Counted from the first letter of the stretch, positions 51,615 through 61,455 are shown. The stretch is 64,000 bases of DNA from Aestuariirhabdus sp049985285 (GCF_049985285.1 NZ_JBNIEU010000003.1:62001-126000); one strand, 5' to 3'. The notes: generated by a model not told the origin, from the letters alone. Numbers and translations: made by a program.

Positions 51615-51953
51615 ATGAGTTTTTTTATCAGTGAAGCTGTTGCTGAAACTGCCGTTGCTGGCGCTGCTGCAGGACCTAGCATGATGGGCCAGTTACTGAT
51701 GCTGGGTGGTTTTGTCCTGATCTTCTATTTCATCATTTGGCGCCCCCAGAGCCAACGCGCCAAGGCTCATAAAGAGCTGGTCGGTGGTATCACCAAGGGT
51801 GATGAGGTGGTTACCAGCGGCGGTATCCTCGGTAAAGTAACCAAGGTGAGCGATGAGTTCGTCACCCTGCAAGTAGCCGATAACGTCGAGTTGAATTTTC
51901 AAAAGGTTGCTATCGGTGCCGCTCTGCCCAAGGGCACCATCAAAGCAATTTAA
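51615..51953 (+). CDS. yajC: Sec translocon accessory protein YajC
   Basis: A 112-residue single-helix membrane protein that associates with SecDF. The helix (GQLLMLGGFVLIFYFIIWRP) is followed by SQRAKAHKELVGGITKGDEV and GGILGKVTKVSDEFVTLQVA, all typical. GGAGAAG precedes the ATG. Confidence 0.97.
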   Translation: MSFFISEAVAETAVAGAAAGPSMMGQLLMLGGFVLIFYFIIWRPQSQRAKAHKELVGGITKGDEVVTSGGILGKVTKVSDEFVTLQVADNVELNFQKVAIGAALPKGTIKAI

Positions 51954-51977
51954 CCGCAGCTTCGCGCTGTGTTGTGG

Positions 51978-52012
51978 GCCGCAGTCTTTGCGTCAAGCAG
52001 GCTGCGGCTTTT
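51978..52012 (+). terminator. Hairpin with T tract between yajC and secD
   Basis: GCCGCAG (51978-51984) and CTGCGGC (52002-52008) pair, followed by TTTT. With a 17-nt loop it is probably a partial terminator that lowers secDF relative to yajC. Confidence 0.5.
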
Positions 52013-52035
52013 CCATGGATAACCGCTAGGGCACC

Positions 52036-53904
52036 ATGATGCTCAATAAATACCCGTTTTGGAAATATCTGCTGATCGCCGTGGCGCTGATTACCGGTGC
52101 TATATACGCGCTACCTAACCTCTATCCGGACGATCCCTCGATTCAGATCTCTGGACTGCGTACCTCTTTGAAGGTTGATCAACGCACGCTAAAGAGGGCT
52201 GAGGAGTCATTATCGGCGGCCAATATTACTCTCAAGAGTAGTGAGCTGCTGGATAAATCTGCACTATTGCGCCTGACCGATATCGAAGACCAGTTGGTCG
52301 CCAAAGACGTCATTCAGGATGCGATGGGAGATGATTACGTTGTCGCCCTCAACCTTGCCCCGACGACGCCCGAGTGGCTCGAATCCCTGGGGGCGGGACC
52401 GATGAAGCTTGGCCTGGACCTCAGTGGGGGGGTTCACTTCCTGCTGGAAGTGGATATGCAGCGCGCCGTTGAAACGCGGCTGAAAGTCTATAACAGCGAG
52501 ATTCGCACGTTACTGCGCAAGGAGCGCCTGCGTTACCGTTCCGCCCCGGAACGTGACAATGGCGCGCGCCAGTTGTCGTTTGCCACTGCCCAAATTCGTG
52601 ATGATGCGGTAAGCCGTATTCGTGATGAGTTTCAGGAGCTGGAGGTGGATAGCAACGATGAAGAGGGCGTTTATCTTCTCAGCTTTACCCTGAAGGCGAC
52701 GCAGGTGCGGGAGATCGAGGATTATGCGATCAAGCAGAACCTTACGACCGTGCGCAACCGGGTTAACGAGCTGGGAGTGTCCGAGCCGCTGGTACAGCGC
52801 CAGGGTCGCAACCGTATCGTGGTGCAATTACCGGGTGTGCAGGATACCGCTGAGGCCAAACGTATACTGGGCAAGACCGCTAACCTGGAGTTTCGCCTCG
52901 AAGCGACAGCTGATGCGAGTTCCAGTTCGACCGAAAGCTTCCCTTTCAAGGAGAACCGGCAGTCTCCGGCGCGCCTCGAGCGGAATATTATTATCAGTGG
53001 TGACCGGGTTTCCAATGCCCAGTCCAACTTCGATGAGAATGGCCGCTCGCAGGTGAATATTCGTCTCGATAGTAGCGGTGGTCAGTTAATGAACCGGGCT
53101 ACCCGTGACAACGTGGGTCGTCGTATGGCGGTGCTCTTTATCGAGCAGAAGCCGACCACCCGCATCGAGACCCAGCAGATTGACGGCAAGTCGGTACAGG
53201 TTCGAGTGCCCGGGTTCCGCGAGGAGCGCGAGATTATCAGCCTGGCGACCATCCAAAGCGCCTTGGGGACCAGCTTCCGTATTACTGGCCTTGATGGTGT
53301 TGGTGAAGCCTCTGAATTGGCGCTGTTGTTACGAGCAGGAGCCTTGGCGGCCCCGATGTATTTTGTCGAGGAGCGTACGGTCGGGCCCAGCCTGGGTAAA
53401 GACAATATTCGCATGGGGGTTAACTCGGTGGTGATTGGTTTCACCCTGGTTCTGATCTTTATGCTGGCCTACTACAGGGTGTTCGGTCTGTTTGCCAATA
53501 TCGCCCTGACGTTGAACCTCGCTCTGTTGGTCGCCCTGATGTCGATGCTGTCGGCAACGCTGACGCTACCGGGCATTGCCGGTATCGTGCTGACCGTGGG
53601 TATGGCCGTGGACGCCAACGTGTTGATTTTCTCCCGTATAAAGGAGGAGATTAAAAATGGTTTGTCGCCACAGCGGGCGATCCATGAGGGCTACGATCGT
53701 GCCTTCGTAACCATATTCGATGCCAACATCACCACCTTGCTGGTCGCGGTGATTTTGTACGCGGTAGGAACCGGGCCGGTGAAAGGTTTTGCGGTTACCC
53801 TCTCATTGGGCATCATTATCTCCATGTTTACCTCGATCATAGTAACGCGGGCCATGGTAAACCTGAGCTTCGGCGGTCGCCAACTGAAGCGGTTGTGGAT
53901 CTAG
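52036..53904 (+). CDS. secD: Protein translocase subunit SecD
   Basis: Membrane component that uses the proton gradient to complete protein export. 622 residues: one N-terminal helix (YPFWKYLLIAVALITGAIYA), a large periplasmic P1 region (LGLDLSGGVHFLLEVDM motif) and five C-terminal helices including GIVLTVGMAVDANVLIFSRI. Two adjacent ATGs (52036, 52039) can serve as start. Confidence 0.98.
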   Translation: MMLNKYPFWKYLLIAVALITGAIYALPNLYPDDPSIQISGLRTSLKVDQRTLKRAEESLSAANITLKSSELLDKSALLRLTDIEDQLVAKDVIQDAMGDDYVVALNLAPTTPEWLESLGAGPMKLGLDLSGGVHFLLEVDMQRAVETRLKVYNSEIRTLLRKERLRYRSAPERDNGARQLSFATAQIRDDAVSRIRDEFQELEVDSNDEEGVYLLSFTLKATQVREIEDYAIKQNLTTVRNRVNELGVSEPLVQRQGRNRIVVQLPGVQDTAEAKRILGKTANLEFRLEATADASSSSTESFPFKENRQSPARLERNIIISGDRVSNAQSNFDENGRSQVNIRLDSSGGQLMNRATRDNVGRRMAVLFIEQKPTTRIETQQIDGKSVQVRVPGFREEREIISLATIQSALGTSFRITGLDGVGEASELALLLRAGALAAPMYFVEERTVGPSLGKDNIRMGVNSVVIGFTLVLIFMLAYYRVFGLFANIALTLNLALLVALMSMLSATLTLPGIAGIVLTVGMAVDANVLIFSRIKEEIKNGLSPQRAIHEGYDRAFVTIFDANITTLLVAVILYAVGTGPVKGFAVTLSLGIIISMFTSIIVTRAMVNLSFGGRQLKRLWI

Positions 53905-53930
53905 TGGTCGCGGAATAGGGAAAGACACTT

Positions 53931-54848
53931 ATGTCAGCCAATAAAGTAGTTAATTTTATGGGGGCACGGATGATAGCCGTGGCCCTCTCCTCTGTACTGG
54001 TGCTGGGATCACTGGCCTCACTGGCCATCAATGGTTTGCAGTTTGGCCTCGATTTTACCGGAGGTACCCTGGTTGAGTTGGGGTATGACCGTGCCGCCGA
54101 TCTGCAAAAAATCCGTAATGATCTGGATAGTGCCGGTTTCCAGAATGGCGTGGTGCAGGACTACGGCAGTGCCAGCGATGTGTTGATTCGCCTTCCGGGG
54201 GACGACCCCAAACTGGGGGACGCCGTTGTCGACTCCCTGCAGGCGGTTTACGAGGGCAAGATTGACCTGCGTCGGGCCGAGTTTGTCGGTCCTCAGGTGG
54301 GCGAGGAGCTGCGTGAGCAGGGCGGTCTGGGAATGTTGCTGGCGCTGGCGCTGGTGATGGTCTATATCGCGGTGCGTTTTCAGTACAAGTTTGCCGTTGG
54401 TGCCGTGGTAGCGTTGGCCCACGACGTGATCATCACCCTGGGTGTATTCTCCTTGCTGGGTATTGGTTTCGACCTGACGGTGCTGGCAGCGGTGCTATCG
54501 GTGATCGGTTACTCGCTTAACGACACCATCGTGGTATCCGACCGGATTCGTGAAAACTTCCGTAAGATGCGTAAGGGAAGCGAAACGGAGATTATTAACT
54601 CTTCGCTGACCCAGACCTTTGGTCGTACCATCGTTACCTCCTTGACCACGATGTTGGTGCTAGTCGCCTTGTTCTACTTCGGTGGTGAGATGATTCATGC
54701 CTTCGCGCTGGCGCTGATTATCGGTGTCGGAGTAGGTACCTACTCGTCGATCTATGTTGCCGCCAATATTCTGCTGTTCATGGGGCTTACCCGTGAAGAC
54801 CTTCTGCCGCCGCAGAAGGAGGAGAATGAAGTGGACCAGTTACCCTAG
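53931..54848 (+). CDS. secF: Protein translocase subunit SecF
   Basis: Partner of SecD. 305 residues with the family motifs FGLDFTGGTLVELGYDRAAD, AVLSVIGYSLNDTIVVSDRI and the TSLTTMLVLVALFYFGG helix. It lies 26 bp after secD and ends with an 11-residue acidic tail. Operon with yajC and secD. Confidence 0.98.
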   Translation: MSANKVVNFMGARMIAVALSSVLVLGSLASLAINGLQFGLDFTGGTLVELGYDRAADLQKIRNDLDSAGFQNGVVQDYGSASDVLIRLPGDDPKLGDAVVDSLQAVYEGKIDLRRAEFVGPQVGEELREQGGLGMLLALALVMVYIAVRFQYKFAVGAVVALAHDVIITLGVFSLLGIGFDLTVLAAVLSVIGYSLNDTIVVSDRIRENFRKMRKGSETEIINSSLTQTFGRTIVTSLTTMLVLVALFYFGGEMIHAFALALIIGVGVGTYSSIYVAANILLFMGLTREDLLPPQKEENEVDQLP

Positions 54849-54856
54849 GGGTGACG

Positions 54857-54879
54857 GGGCTACAGCCGCTGTAGCCCCA
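54857..54879 (+). terminator. Terminator-like hairpin after secF
   Basis: A perfect 10-bp stem, GGGGCTACAG/CTGTAGCCCC, with a CCG loop. The downstream tail ACCTGTCGTTCTTT is only partly T-rich, and the hairpin lies 16 bp before tadA, so it may also limit tadA translation. Confidence 0.6.
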
Positions 54880-54895
54880 CCTGTCGTTCTTTGCT

Positions 54896-55408
54896 ATGAC
54901 CGCCCTTCCAACTGACCCCGTAACCAGCGACTCTGATGATGAGCGGTGGATGGCGCGGGCGCTGGAGCTGGCGCGCAAGGCTGATGCTGCAAATGAGGTG
55001 CCGGTGGGCGCGGTCGTCGTGCGCGAGGGGCGTGTCGTGGGGGAGGGATTCAACCAGCCTATCAGCGGCTGTAATCCGATCGCTCATGCCGAGATGCTGG
55101 CGCTGCAGGAGGCTGCCCGTTGTGTTGGCAACTATCGCCTGCCGGGTTGCACCCTCTACGTTACCCTGGAACCCTGTACCATGTGCGCGGGAGCCCTCGT
55201 GCACAGTCGTATCGATCGTTTAGTCTATGGTGCGACCGAACCCAAAGCCGGAGCGATTGTCAGCGCTGCACGGGTGCTGGAGCTGGATACGATGAATCAT
55301 CGTATTGAGGTGGCTGGAGGCGTACGAGGGCAGGAGTGTGCGGACTTGATTTCCGGATTTTTCCAGCGCCGGCGCGCAGAAAAGCGCGCTGCACGCGGCA
55401 AAAACTGA
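54896..55408 (+). CDS. tadA: tRNA-specific adenosine deaminase TadA
   Basis: Converts A34 to inosine in tRNA-Arg(ACG). HAE (residues 64-66, with Glu66 the proton donor) and PCTMC (93-97, zinc ligands) are intact. 170 residues. No clear ribosome site precedes the ATG at 54896. Confidence 0.96.
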   Translation: MTALPTDPVTSDSDDERWMARALELARKADAANEVPVGAVVVREGRVVGEGFNQPISGCNPIAHAEMLALQEAARCVGNYRLPGCTLYVTLEPCTMCAGALVHSRIDRLVYGATEPKAGAIVSAARVLELDTMNHRIEVAGGVRGQECADLISGFFQRRRAEKRAARGKN

Positions 55409-55419
55409 ACGCCCTTTGC

Positions 55420-56871
55420 TCACTGTGTGAGTTCGGGTTCCTCAGCGATACCGGGTTGGTGGGAGGTTTGCGCGAGCTGGGTAGCTTCGCTCTGGGGGGC
55501 TTCGAGCCACTGCAAGATATCGTAGTAACGGCGAATGTTTTGTACGTAGATAACCGGCTCGTTACCCCGCGCATAGCCATAGCGAGTGCTTTTGTACCAC
55601 TTCTTCTGCGCCAATAGGGGCAAACTCTCCTTGACGTCGATCCAGCGATCCGGATCACCGCCTCTTTGTTGGGTAATAACCCGGGCGTCCTCCAGATGCC
55701 CGCGTCCTACATTGTAAGCGGCGAGCGACATCCATGTGCGGTCCGGCTCGGGAATGCGCTCCGGTATGCGGCGCTTGATCTTGGCAAAATAGCGCGCCCC
55801 TCCGCTGATGCTTTGCTGGGGATCGAGGCGGTTATCGACCCCCATCTCCTTTGCTGTTGGCAGCGTGAGCATCATCAATCCACGCACCCCGGTGGGGGAG
55901 CGAGCCTTGGCGCGCCAGTGTGATTCCTGATAGCCCATCGCAGCGAGCAGCTTCCAGTCCAGCTCCTGCTCCAACGCGGCCTTGATGAAATCTTCGCGGT
56001 ATTTGGGCAGGCGCCTATCGAGTTGGCGCATGAAAATACCTGCGCCTACGTAATCGAGCTGATTGACGTGACCGTAGAAGCGTTCGTTGAGCTGCGCCAG
56101 GATACCCTCTTGCTCCATGCGGGCGAAAAACTGTTCGGCTTTCTCCAGTAAGCTTCGGTCCTCCCCCTTGGCGAAGGCCCAGGCTAGCTGCTCTCCGGGC
56201 TGGAAATCAAAGGCGATGCGGGCGTTGGGGAAGTAGATGTAGTTGGTGGCCCAGAGGTTTGAGTCGACCAGGGTGTAGGCGATCTCACCGTCATTGACCA
56301 TCTGTAACAGGTCCATGCTCTCCAGTTCGTCACTGCTGCGCCATTGGGGTTCAAACTCACCGATCAAAGAGCGCACTCGCTCTTCATGGTGGCTGCCCTG
56401 TTCGACCACCAGCTCGCCTTCGGTCAGTTGAGAAAAGTCGGTCGGCTTGGTTAGCGACCGGTTGTAAACCAGATGCAGGTTGATGTTCTTATAGGGGGAG
56501 GAGAAGGCGACCCTGCTCTGCCGATCGGGGGTGATACTGAGCCCTGCGGCGGCAAAGGTGACGGGTTGCTCGAATGCGGGCCTGATCAGTGTTTGCAGCA
56601 GGATATCGATCGAGTTGATGACCCGTACCTCGAGCTCGACACCCAGTTCATCGGCAAAGCGTCGCGCCAACTCATACTCGAACCCGCTGGGTTCGTCGCG
56701 ATCGTTGAAATAGGTCGTGGGAGTGTTGCGGGTTAGCATCAGCAGCGTATTCTGCTGCTTGAGCTGCGCCAGTTGGGAGGGTTTATCACAGCCTCCTAGC
56801 AGTAGGCCCACCACGGCAGCCGCCGCTAGTGTCCATACTGGTAGGGAGCTAGAACTACGACCTCTTCCCAT
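55420..56871 (-). CDS. mltF: Membrane-bound lytic murein transglycosylase F
   Basis: A lipoprotein that cleaves glycan strands of peptidoglycan. N-terminal lipobox LLLGGC, then a family-3 solute-binding-like domain (about 40-265) and a C-terminal SLT domain (about 290-450) with the catalytic Glu in MGYQESHWRAKA and GVRGLMMLTLPTAKEMG. It starts at the ATG at 56871, with an alternative GTG 6 bp upstream. Convergent with tadA, 11 bp apart; divergent from purL. Confidence 0.94.
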   Translation of the reverse strand: MGRGRSSSSLPVWTLAAAAVVGLLLGGCDKPSQLAQLKQQNTLLMLTRNTPTTYFNDRDEPSGFEYELARRFADELGVELEVRVINSIDILLQTLIRPAFEQPVTFAAAGLSITPDRQSRVAFSSPYKNINLHLVYNRSLTKPTDFSQLTEGELVVEQGSHHEERVRSLIGEFEPQWRSSDELESMDLLQMVNDGEIAYTLVDSNLWATNYIYFPNARIAFDFQPGEQLAWAFAKGEDRSLLEKAEQFFARMEQEGILAQLNERFYGHVNQLDYVGAGIFMRQLDRRLPKYREDFIKAALEQELDWKLLAAMGYQESHWRAKARSPTGVRGLMMLTLPTAKEMGVDNRLDPQQSISGGARYFAKIKRRIPERIPEPDRTWMSLAAYNVGRGHLEDARVITQQRGGDPDRWIDVKESLPLLAQKKWYKSTRYGYARGNEPVIYVQNIRRYYDILQWLEAPQSEATQLAQTSHQPGIAEEPELTQ

Positions 56872-57087
56872 ACTCACCTGCGGCTTAATTGGATACTGGC
56901 AACATCATACTGTGTTCGTGCGGCGGGAGGAACCGTGGCTGGTTGTCGGCAGGGGAATGGAGTATGATACGCGCAATTTTTAACCCCCCTGATTGTGCTG
57001 GTGATCCTCCGAGTTACGGGGGCTGTGGGTCGCTAATCGCCGCCCTTAACCAGCCGTTTGAGATGCCTGCCAGAGGATAGTTTACCG

Positions 57088-60000
57088 ATGCTTGAGTTGC
57101 GTGGCGCACCTGCCCTTTCAGAATTTCGTGCCAATAAACTGCTAACGCTACTACAGGCGCTGGTGCCTGAAGTCTCCGCTGTCTATGCCGAGTATCTTCA
57201 TTTTGCGGATCTGGATGCGCCTATCTCGGCGCAGCAGCGCGAGGTGCTGGAGAGATTGCTACGCTACGGGCCGGCAATCCCGGCCCATGAACCTAGCGGC
57301 CAGCTATTGCTGGTGGTGCCGCGCCCGGGAACCATTTCACCCTGGTCCAGCAAGGCGAGTGATATTGCCCATAACTGCGGGCTTGAGGTCGTGCGTCGTA
57401 TTGAGCGCGGTATCGCCTACTTTATTGATGCCGATACTCCGCTGAACCCGCAGCAGCAGCAAAGATTGTTGCCTGCCCTGCACGACCGCATGACCGAAGC
57501 GGTTTTTGGTGATACCCAGGAGGTCGCGGCGCTGTTCAGTAAGGCAGAGCCTGCGCCGATGGCACGGGTAGATGTGCTCGAGGGGGGGCGTGAGGCGTTG
57601 GCCGCGGCGAATCGTTCCCTGGGACTGGCACTGGCCGAAGATGAGATCGATTACCTGGTAGAAAATTTCCAGCGCATGGGGCGCAACCCATCCGATGTTG
57701 AGCTGATGATGTTTGCCCAGGCCAACTCCGAGCATTGCCGCCACAAGATTTTTAATGCGAGCTGGGATATTGACGGTCAGGCGCAGGAGAAATCCCTGTT
57801 TGCGATGATTCGTAACACCCATCAGCTGCACGGTGAGGGGGTGCTTTCTGCTTACAAGGATAACGCGTCGGTTATCGAGGGCTTCGGTGCCACACGCTTC
57901 TTCCCAAATCCAGACACCCGCACCTACGAAGCGTCGGAGGAAGCGGTTCATATTCTGATGAAAGTGGAAACCCACAACCATCCCACTGCTATTGCCCCCT
58001 TTTCCGGCGCGGCAACCGGTTCCGGTGGTGAGATTCGCGACGAGGGAGCCACCGGTCGCGGCTCCAAGCCTAAGGCCGGACTAACCGGGTTCACCGTCTC
58101 CAATCTTAATATTCCCGGATTTCGACAGCCCTGGGAGGGCAACTATGGCAAGCCGGAGCGTATTGTCTCGGCGCTGGATATCATGGTCGAGGGCCCCATT
58201 GGAGGCGCCAGCTTCAATAATGAGTTTGGTCGCCCCAACCTGTGCGGCTACTTCCGCACCTTCGAAGAGCTGGCTCCCGGTGTAAACGGGGTCGAGATGC
58301 GCGGTTATCACAAACCCATCATGATTGCGGGTGGCCTCGGGAATATTCGTGCAGACCATGTCGAGAAGGGAGAGATCCCCGTCGGCGCCCAGTTGATCGT
58401 ACTCGGTGGACCTGCGATGCAGATCGGCCTCGGTGGAGGTGCTGCCTCCTCCATGGCAACCGGGACCAGCAACGCTGACCTGGATTTCGCCTCGGTGCAG
58501 CGGGGTAATCCGGAAATGGAACGCCGCTGCCAGGAGGTGATCGACGGCTGCTGGCAGCTGGGTGACGCTAACCCCATCGCCTTTATTCATGATGTGGGAG
58601 CGGGCGGTTTATCCAACGCCTTCCCGGAGCTGGTAAATGATGGTGGGCGCGGGGCTAACTTTGAACTGCGTAACGTGCCCAACGACGAGCCCGGCATGAG
58701 CCCATTGGCGGTCTGGTGTAACGAGTCCCAGGAGCGTTATGTTATGGCGGTAGCGCCTGACGACCTGGCACGCTTCGTCGAGATCTGCGAGCGCGAGCGT
58801 TGTCCCTATGCCGTTATTGGCGAGGCCACCGAAGAGCAGCATCTGCGAGTAGGTGACCGTTATTTTGGAAATAACCCGGTGGATATGCCCCTGTCGGTAT
58901 TGCTGGGCAAGCCGCCACGTATGCATCGCAGCGTAGAGCGCAAGAGCTTTGTCCCCCAGGAGTTTGATGCCGGGGCGGTGGATCTGGCCGACGCTGCCGA
59001 GCGGGTTCTCAAGCTCCCCGGCGTTGCCAGCAAGAGCTTCCTGATCACCATTGGCGACCGCTCTATTACCGGTACCGTTGCCCGAGACCAGATGGTCGGC
59101 CCCTGGCAGGTTCCCGTAGCCGATTGCGCCGTGACCGCCACCGACTACTGCGGAGTGACTGGCGAGGCGATGGCGATGGGCGAGCGCACCCCCGTGGCGT
59201 TGCTGGATGCGCCGGCTTCCGGGCGCATGGCGATTGCCGAGGCGATCACCAATATTGCGGCCGCCCCCATCGCGGCGCTGGGTGATATCAAACTATCGGC
59301 CAACTGGATGGCCGCTGCCGGACACCCGGGAGAGGATGAGAATCTCTATGACGCCGTGCGAGCAGTGGGCATGGAAACCTGTCCCGAGCTGGGTATCTGC
59401 GTACCGGTGGGCAAGGATTCGATGTCCATGCGCACCCAGTGGCAGGATGGCGACGAGGATAAATCCGTTACTGCGCCCCTATCCCTGGTGATCTCTGCTT
59501 TTGCTCCGGTGCAGGATGTTCGGCGCACACTCACCCCTCAGCTGCGAACGGATCAGGGTGATACCGATCTGATTCTGCTGGATCTGGGTAATGGCCAGAA
59601 CCGCTTGGGTGGCAGTGCGCTGGCGCAAGTTTACAAAAGCGTGGGCGCCACCCCCGCCGATCTGGACGACAGTGAAGACCTAAAAGCGTTTTTCGCGGTT
59701 ATTCAGGGCCTCAATGGTGACGGCAAGTTGCTTGCCTACCACGACCGCTCCGATGGGGGCTTGTTTGTTACTTTGGCTGAGATGGCGTTTGCCGGTCGCG
59801 CCGGCGTCGAGATCCACCTCGAACGTATCAGTGATAGTCAGGAAGAGTTGGCCGCGGTGTTGTTTAGCGAGGAGCTGGGTGCCGTGATTCAGGTGCGCCA
59901 ACAGGATACCGAAGCCGTACTGCAGCAGCTCACCGCAGCGGGGTTGGGCGAGCACAGTAGTGTGATTGGTTCTGTTGAAGCCAGCGACAGCCTCAGCTTT

Positions 60001-60990
60001 TTGTTTGCCGGTGAAACAATACTGGAAAACTCATTGCAGCAGTATCAGCGCTGGTGGGCAGAAACCAGTTATCGTATCCAGTCGATGCGTGACAACAGTG
60101 CCTGTGCTCAGCAGGAGTTCGATGCCATTGCCGACCGGGATGATCCGGGGCTGCACGCCGAGTTGAGCTTCGATCTTAATGAGGATGTGACCGCACCCTA
60201 TGTTAATGCGGGAGCGCGCCCCGAGATCGCGGTGCTGCGGGAGCAGGGCGTTAACGGTCATATTGAGATGGCGGCCGCGTTTGATCGGGCCGGATTCGCC
60301 AGTGTGGATCTGCACATGAGCCAGATTTTGAGTGGGCAAGTGGACCTGTCACGCTTCAAGGGTCTGGTGGCCTGCGGTGGCTTCTCCTATGGTGATGTTC
60401 TGGGCGCGGGTGAAGGTTGGGCCAAATCAATCCTGTTTAATGAACGCGGCCGACAGCAGTTTGGGGATCTCTTCCAGCGCCCGGATAGCTTCGCGTTAGG
60501 CGTTTGTAACGGTTGCCAGATGTTATCTAACCTGCACGAGTTGATTCCGGGGACCGAACACTGGCCTCACTTTGTTCGCAACCGCTCCGAGCAGTTCGAG
60601 GCGCGAGTGGCGATGGTTGAGGTTCAATCCAGCCCGTCTATTCTGCTCAAGGGTATGGAGGGATCCAGAATGCCGATCGCGGTGGCCCATGGTGAGGGCT
60701 ATGCGGAGTTTTCCAGCCCTGAGCAGCTAGCCAGCCTGAACCAGCAGTCGGTGACTGCCCTGCGTTATGTGGATAATTACGGAAATCCCACCGAGCGTTA
60801 TCCCGCAAACCCCAATGGATCCCCCGAAGGTATTGCGGGTCTGAGCAGTATTGATGGTCGCGTCACGATCATGATGCCGCATCCGGAGCGGGTGTATCGG
60901 ACCCTGCAAAACTCCTGGGCACCGGACAGTTGGGAAGAGGATGGTGCCTGGTTGCGGATGTTCCGTAACGCCAGGGTTTGGGTCGACTGA
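57088..60990 (+). CDS. purL: Phosphoribosylformylglycinamidine synthase
   Basis: Large single-chain PurL, 1300 residues, catalysing the fourth step of purine synthesis with glutamine as ammonia source. Visible are the N-terminal PurS-like part, two AIRS-type domains (KVETHNHPTAIAPFSGAATG; LGGGAASSMATG), and a C-terminal class I glutaminase with Cys in GVCNGCQML and His/Glu in MMPHPERVYRT. The ATG at 57088 follows AGAGGATAG. Divergent from mltF, with a 216-bp gap that must hold both promoters. Confidence 0.98.
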   Translation: MLELRGAPALSEFRANKLLTLLQALVPEVSAVYAEYLHFADLDAPISAQQREVLERLLRYGPAIPAHEPSGQLLLVVPRPGTISPWSSKASDIAHNCGLEVVRRIERGIAYFIDADTPLNPQQQQRLLPALHDRMTEAVFGDTQEVAALFSKAEPAPMARVDVLEGGREALAAANRSLGLALAEDEIDYLVENFQRMGRNPSDVELMMFAQANSEHCRHKIFNASWDIDGQAQEKSLFAMIRNTHQLHGEGVLSAYKDNASVIEGFGATRFFPNPDTRTYEASEEAVHILMKVETHNHPTAIAPFSGAATGSGGEIRDEGATGRGSKPKAGLTGFTVSNLNIPGFRQPWEGNYGKPERIVSALDIMVEGPIGGASFNNEFGRPNLCGYFRTFEELAPGVNGVEMRGYHKPIMIAGGLGNIRADHVEKGEIPVGAQLIVLGGPAMQIGLGGGAASSMATGTSNADLDFASVQRGNPEMERRCQEVIDGCWQLGDANPIAFIHDVGAGGLSNAFPELVNDGGRGANFELRNVPNDEPGMSPLAVWCNESQERYVMAVAPDDLARFVEICERERCPYAVIGEATEEQHLRVGDRYFGNNPVDMPLSVLLGKPPRMHRSVERKSFVPQEFDAGAVDLADAAERVLKLPGVASKSFLITIGDRSITGTVARDQMVGPWQVPVADCAVTATDYCGVTGEAMAMGERTPVALLDAPASGRMAIAEAITNIAAAPIAALGDIKLSANWMAAAGHPGEDENLYDAVRAVGMETCPELGICVPVGKDSMSMRTQWQDGDEDKSVTAPLSLVISAFAPVQDVRRTLTPQLRTDQGDTDLILLDLGNGQNRLGGSALAQVYKSVGATPADLDDSEDLKAFFAVIQGLNGDGKLLAYHDRSDGGLFVTLAEMAFAGRAGVEIHLERISDSQEELAAVLFSEELGAVIQVRQQDTEAVLQQLTAAGLGEHSSVIGSVEASDSLSFLFAGETILENSLQQYQRWWAETSYRIQSMRDNSACAQQEFDAIADRDDPGLHAELSFDLNEDVTAPYVNAGARPEIAVLREQGVNGHIEMAAAFDRAGFASVDLHMSQILSGQVDLSRFKGLVACGGFSYGDVLGAGEGWAKSILFNERGRQQFGDLFQRPDSFALGVCNGCQMLSNLHELIPGTEHWPHFVRNRSEQFEARVAMVEVQSSPSILLKGMEGSRMPIAVAHGEGYAEFSSPEQLASLNQQSVTALRYVDNYGNPTERYPANPNGSPEGIAGLSSIDGRVTIMMPHPERVYRTLQNSWAPDSWEEDGAWLRMFRNARVWVD

Positions 60991-61040
60991 TGGAGTCGGC
61001 CCTACCTTGGGGGCTATCCGTCATGCAAATGCGATCCCGC

Positions 61041-61077
61041 AAACAACACACCCCGCTTGCAGCGGGGTGTGTTGTTT
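61041..61077. terminator. Terminator after purL
   Basis: A perfect 17-bp stem, AAACAACACACCCCGCT/AGCGGGGTGTGTTGTTT, with a TGC loop. Because A-rich and T-rich arms flank the GC core, it can work on both strands and could also end the small minus-strand gene at 61150-61248. Confidence 0.9.
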
Positions 61078-61149
61078 GGGCTTTTAAGCGGGCGCTGAAG
61101 GCTGCAGATTGATCTGTTATCGCAAATCCAGCCTCGATCCTAGTGCGAT

Positions 61150-61248
61150 CTAGCTCAGTTGGTTAAGGATCAGGTAAAGGCTGCTGCACAGGGTAATAAA
61201 AGCGGTGCCGAGTAGTAGAATCTCCCTTCTGCTTAACTGGTCGTCCAT
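61150..61248 (-). CDS. 32-residue predicted single-span membrane protein
   Basis: A short frame too small for most gene finders. It begins MDDQLSRREI, continues LLLGTAFITLCSSLYLI and ends LNQLS. An AAGGAGT Shine-Dalgarno sequence ends 5 bp before the ATG at 61248, and a sigma-70 promoter lies just upstream. Charged residues are all in the first nine positions, followed by a hydrophobic helix of about 19 residues. No family is recognised; small inner-membrane proteins of this form often tune a larger membrane complex. Confidence 0.7.
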   Translation of the reverse strand: MDDQLSRREILLLGTAFITLCSSLYLILNQLS

Positions 61249-61280
61249 GGTGTACTCCTTTTGACTGCATCCATGGATCG

Positions 61281-61308
61281 ATTATAGGTGGTTCAGTTTT
61301 GTGATCAA
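61281..61308 (-). promoter_or_regulatory. Sigma-70 promoter of the 32-residue membrane protein
   Basis: On the minus strand TTGATC (-35, 61303-61308), a 16-bp spacer and a perfect TATAAT (-10, 61281-61286). The expected start of transcription is about 27 bp above the ATG. Confidence 0.75.
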
Positions 61309-61315
61309 GTTCACC
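61300..61315. promoter_or_regulatory. CRP/Vfr-like binding site
   Basis: TGTGATCAAGTTCACC matches TGTGA-N6-TCACA at nine of ten positions and is flanked by TTT on both sides, as in the full consensus. It overlaps the -35 element of the small-protein promoter, centred near -33, which is nearer to a repressing than a class II activating position. It also lies upstream of the plus-strand HtrA-like gene. Confidence 0.6.
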
Positions 61316-61455
61316 TTTGTCTAGTAGCGTCAGTATTTTGTTGTTTCGTATGTAGGAGATCGCCCTTTGTTATGCAGAGGTCAGGGAGCGCTTGCACCGG
61401 TTCTGCGGAGCTGTCATCGTGCCCCCATGAGTGGGGTAATCGGGAGTAGTACAGG

